Made by a program: the position numbers and the translations under genes | Notes under the pieces: generated by a model | Seen by the model: the letters and a program-made list of their open reading frames with translations, nothing else | Database searches by the model: none | Told to the model about the DNA's origin: nothing | Shown here: in pieces, positions 5,917-6,900 of the stretch | Layout: each line of letters begins with the position of its first letter | Numbering within the stretch: the first letter of the stretch is position 1 | NCBI GenBank assembly: GCA_045606265.1 | Contig: JAZURO010000203.1 | Coordinates: forward strand, 1-6,900 | DNA: 6,900 nucleotides | Direction of reading: 5' to 3' | Source: RGIG4608 sp045606265 | GTDB taxonomy: Bacteria > Bacillota > Clostridia > Oscillospirales > CAG-272

Positions 5917-6003
5917 GTTCAAATCCCAATATATTCTCACACAGAAATAAATAACCCACCCGGTTGGGTGGGTTATTTATTTGTGGCGGAGAGAGAGGGA
6001 TTC
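5917..6003. repeat. 87-bp repeat, left copy
   Basis: This block is 84 of 87 bases identical to 6134-6220. It contains, in + order, a degraded reversed T-arm (GTTCAAATCCC), a short A/T-rich link, a 17-bp stem (5945-5961 with 5966-5982) closed by the loop GGTT, and a 20-base tRNA-Ser 3' end including the CCA-coding TGG at 5984-5986. The match to the tRNA stops abruptly at GGGATTC (ending 6003), where an unrelated spacer begins. It is thus a tRNA 3'-end-plus-terminator duplicate without a tRNA body. Confidence 0.88.
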
Positions 6004-6048
6004 CCCCACTCGAAAATATAGTCGTCTCTGGCACACGCTAAAGCATAT

Positions 6049-6130
6049 GCCCGATACTCCTTATTTTCTCCCTTCTCGTTTTCCCTTTTTCCGCCATCGG
6101 CGGCGGTCTAACTCGAAGCCCGGTACTCCT
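6049..6130. repeat. Short direct repeat GCCCGRTACTCCT in the second spacer
   Basis: The 13-mer occurs at 6049-6061 and 6118-6130 with one difference (A or G). Between them lie a pyrimidine-rich stretch and a GC hairpin, CCGCC-ATC-GGCGG, at 6091-6103. The second spacer is richer in GC than the first and shows no coding potential. Confidence 0.5.
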
Positions 6131-6133
6131 CGG

Positions 6134-6220
6134 GTTCGAATCCCAATATATTCTCACACAGAAATAAAGAACCCACCCGGTTGGGTGGGTTCTTTATTTG
6201 TGGCGGAGAGAGAGGGATTC
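6134..6220. repeat. 87-bp repeat, right copy, joined to intact tRNA-Ser
   Basis: It is the same block as 5917-6003, offset by 217 bases. It starts within a full reversed T-arm (GGGTTCGAATCCC at 6132-6144), which is the exact reverse complement of the tRNA's own T-arm at 6214-6226. These two 13-mers enclose the terminator stem, so 6132-6226 can fold as one long imperfect hairpin. The three differences from the left copy are one base in the T-arm and a paired change in the stem (T5952/A5975 versus G6169/C6192). Confidence 0.88.
6162..6199 (-). terminator. Terminator hairpin of tRNA-Ser
   Basis: A perfect 17-bp stem (6162-6178 with 6183-6199) is closed by a 4-base loop, with a GC-rich core AACCCACCC/GGGTGGGTT. 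On the - strand the 3' half ends TTCTTTATTT, which can act as the U-tract. It begins one base after the tRNA-Ser CCA end. A second copy is at 5945-5982. Confidence 0.82.
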
Positions 6221-6292
6221 GAACCCTCGGAACGGTATTAGCGTTCACACGATTTCCAATCGTGCGCCTTAGACCAGCTCAGCCATCTCTCC
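6201..6292 (-). tRNA. tRNA-Ser(GGA)
   Basis: A 92-base class II tRNA with encoded CCA. Acceptor GGAGAGA pairs with TCTCTCC, discriminator G. The anticodon stem CACGA/TCGTG holds loop TTGGAAA, anticodon GGA (complement of 6255-6257), reading UCC and UCU. The long variable arm (AACG...CGTT) is typical of serine tRNA, and the T-arm GAGGG-TTCGAAT-CCCTC is canonical. It is transcribed divergently from tRNA-Thr/Tyr from its own promoter. Confidence 0.97.
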
Positions 6293-6321
6293 ATAACGGC
6301 ATATCTTCGCTCGACTTTTAT

Positions 6322-6349
6322 ATTATATCACAAAAATATAAAAAATCAA
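6322..6349 (-). promoter_or_regulatory. Promoter of tRNA-Ser
   Basis: On the - strand, TTGATT (complement of 6344-6349) and a perfect TATAAT (complement of 6322-6327) are 16 bases apart, with TG one base before the -10. The tRNA begins 29 bases downstream of the -10. Confidence 0.75.
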
Positions 6350-6432
6350 TACCTTTTTTGAATTTTTTTCTTGTTTTTACACACTTTTTCGAAAAAACAT
6401 TAAAAAAAGTTAAAAATATTTTCAAAAAACAC

Positions 6433-6461
6433 TTGACATTTACTTTTCACTATGCTATAAT
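6433..6461 (+). promoter_or_regulatory. Perfect consensus sigma-A promoter of the tRNA-Thr/Tyr unit
   Basis: TTGACA at 6433-6438, a 17-base spacer and TATAAT at 6456-6461 match the consensus exactly, with an extended -10 TG at 6453-6454. Long A and T tracts upstream (about 6360-6430) resemble an UP element. This strength is expected for a stable RNA unit. The predicted start is near 6468, 17 bases before the mature tRNA. Confidence 0.92.
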
Positions 6462-6484
6462 ATCAACGTTCCGTAAAAATGCAC

Positions 6485-6559
6485 GCTGGTGTGGCTCAAT
6501 GGCAGAGCAGCTGATTTGTAATCAGCAGGTTGTTGGTTCGACTCCGATCACCAGCTCCA
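6485..6559 (+). tRNA. tRNA-Thr(TGT)
   Basis: A 75-base class I tRNA with encoded CCA. Acceptor GCTGGTG pairs with CACCAGC, discriminator T. The anticodon stem GCTGA/TCAGC holds loop TTTGTAA, anticodon TGT for threonine ACN codons. The T-loop TTCGACT is canonical. It decodes ANN codons and so is a substrate class for the t6A system to which TsaB belongs. It lies 7 bases upstream of tRNA-Tyr, in one transcript. Confidence 0.97.
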
Positions 6560-6566
6560 TTTTTTT

Positions 6567-6651
6567 GGGGGATTTCCCGAGCGGCCAAAGGGGGCAGACT
6601 GTAAATCTGTTGTCACTGACTTCGGTGGTCCGAATCCACCATCCCCCACCA
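6567..6651 (+). tRNA. tRNA-Tyr(GTA)
   Basis: An 85-base class II tRNA with encoded CCA. Acceptor GGGGGAT pairs with ATCCCCC, discriminator A. The anticodon stem GCAGA/TCTGT holds loop CTGTAAA, anticodon GTA, and a long variable arm follows. One oddity: the T-loop reads TCCGAAT, so position 55, almost always U (later pseudouridine), is C at 6630, while both stems around it pair perfectly (GGTGG/CCACC). Otherwise all arms are intact and it should be functional. Confidence 0.95.
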
Positions 6652-6653
6652 AC

Positions 6654-6694
6654 AAAAAAGCCTAATTTGTCTACCGGACAAATTAGGCTTTTTT
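6654..6694 (+). terminator. Terminator of the tRNA-Thr/Tyr unit, symmetric
   Basis: A 12-bp stem (6660-6671 with 6677-6688), loop TACCG, is extended by six A on the left and six T on the right, the classic form. It lies 2 bases after the tRNA-Tyr CCA end. The A-run makes it able to stop transcription from the right as well. Confidence 0.93.
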
Positions 6695-6695
6695 G

Positions 6696-6846
6696 AATGA
6701 TGTTTGCCTGCGGCAAATGATGACGGCTACGCCTAATGATGTGTGGCTGCGCCACATTTTATGGCAAACATCGCATCATTGCGACCAACGGGAGCAACAT
6801 CATTATGCGAAGCATAACATCATATCGCCATAGGCGATGCATCATC
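6696..6846. repeat. Symmetric array of mini-hairpins joined by ATGATG / CATCAT
   Basis: The left half has ATGATG at 6697-6702, 6717-6722 and 6736-6741, each followed by a short hairpin with a 3-base loop: TTTGCC/GGCAAA (6703-6717), a weak GGC/GCC (6725-6733) and TGTGGC/GCCACA (6742-6756). The right half has CATCAT at 6774-6779, 6798-6803, 6818-6823 and 6840-6845. It alternates these with hairpins at 6779-6797 (TTGC/GCAA and CC/GG around a GA-GA mismatch), 6803-6817 (TTATGC/GCATAA) and 6824-6838 (ATCGCC/GGCGAT). The linkers of the two halves are complementary, so the whole can fold into a branched stem with hairpins on both sides. It has no coding potential. Its function is unknown to me. Confidence 0.8.
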
Positions 6847-6900
6847 TAAGATATTACAATGCTACGCCTTGATTTATTTGCGGAGGTGTGTTGTTATAAA
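6847..6900 (+). other. Right-edge sequence with a ribosome-binding-site-like GGAGG
   Basis: GGAGG at 6882-6886 could serve a start codon at or just past the right edge. A start inside the window is not supported, because the TTG at 6891 runs into TAA at once. The 9-mer GCTACGCCT at 6861-6869 repeats 6726-6734 inside the hairpin array, so this stretch probably belongs to the same repeat element. Confidence 0.3.

Larger units (their letters stand above)
5761..6200. other. 440-base gene-free region built from tRNA-Ser-derived repeats
   Basis: No protein gene is supported. The region holds, left to right: a weak hairpin at 5785-5812, a fragment of a tRNA-Ser 3' end at 5836-5850, a perfect 16-bp inverted repeat at 5856-5906, the first copy of the 87-bp block (5917-6003), a 130-base unique spacer (6004-6133), and most of the second copy, which runs into the intact tRNA-Ser gene. 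Frames reading across it with GFEPS-like peptides are the well-known artefact of translating tRNA T-arms. Confidence 0.75.

Noticed and set aside
5917..6220. CRISPR array
   Set aside because: There are only two full 87-bp copies with spacers of very different length, and the repeat contains a tRNA 3' end and terminator.
5981..6241. 86-residue frame ending VAEREGFEPSERY
   Set aside because: This is the classic artefact of translating a tRNA T-arm and acceptor. It lies in the repeats and has no ribosome binding site.
6181..6696. Protein reading across the tRNA region, + strand
   Set aside because: It runs antisense through tRNA-Ser and through tRNA-Thr and tRNA-Tyr. Peptides such as GERGIRTLG and VVGSTPI are translations of tRNA arms.
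6522..6755. 77-residue frame on the - strand
   Set aside because: It is antisense to tRNA-Tyr, the terminator and the hairpin array; no start signals.

Overview
The window reads as chromosomal DNA of an AT-rich, low-GC Gram-positive anaerobe of the class Clostridia, most likely an Oscillospiraceae/Ruminococcaceae-type gut bacterium. This is inferred from strong AAGGAG-type ribosome binding sites, consensus sigma-A promoters, CCA-encoding tRNA genes, the MEP isoprenoid pathway and the protein style. No species can be named from sequence alone.

Left part (1-3915, all + strand). After 228 bases without a gene but with short hairpins comes a compact housekeeping cluster: tsaB (tRNA t6A modification), rpiB (ribose-5-phosphate isomerase B), ispD and ispF (consecutive cloning-paired enzymes of the MEP pathway, overlapping by ATGA), then after 174 bases rpe (ribulose-phosphate 3-epimerase). 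rpiB and rpe are the two pentose-phosphate interconversion enzymes and bracket ispD-ispF. A small conserved-looking protein of 95 residues follows. It has its own near-consensus promoter with a palindrome filling the spacer, and ends at a strong terminator at 3925-3956.

Middle part (3955-5760, - strand). A protein with an N-terminal P-loop NTPase domain and a C-terminal CYTH-like domain (Ttd14-like architecture) has a clear promoter and a near-perfect 20-bp palindrome at the predicted transcription start. Upstream of it lies a separately promoted small lipoprotein of unknown function. A bidirectional terminator separates the two.

Right part (5760-6900, no protein genes supported). Two divergent tRNA units share an AT-rich promoter region: tRNA-Ser(GGA) on the - strand, and tRNA-Thr(TGT) plus tRNA-Tyr(GTA) on the + strand. 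Downstream of tRNA-Ser an 87-bp block is present twice, 217 bp apart. It holds the tRNA 3' end, its terminator hairpin and a reversed T-arm-like sequence. Non-coding spacers lie between the copies, and a third fragment lies beyond; the two hairpin copies differ by a compensatory base-pair change. Downstream of tRNA-Tyr and its terminator lies a symmetric array of six mini-hairpins joined by ATGATG on the left and CATCAT on the right, which can fold into a branched structure. These two arrays are the least explained parts of the window.
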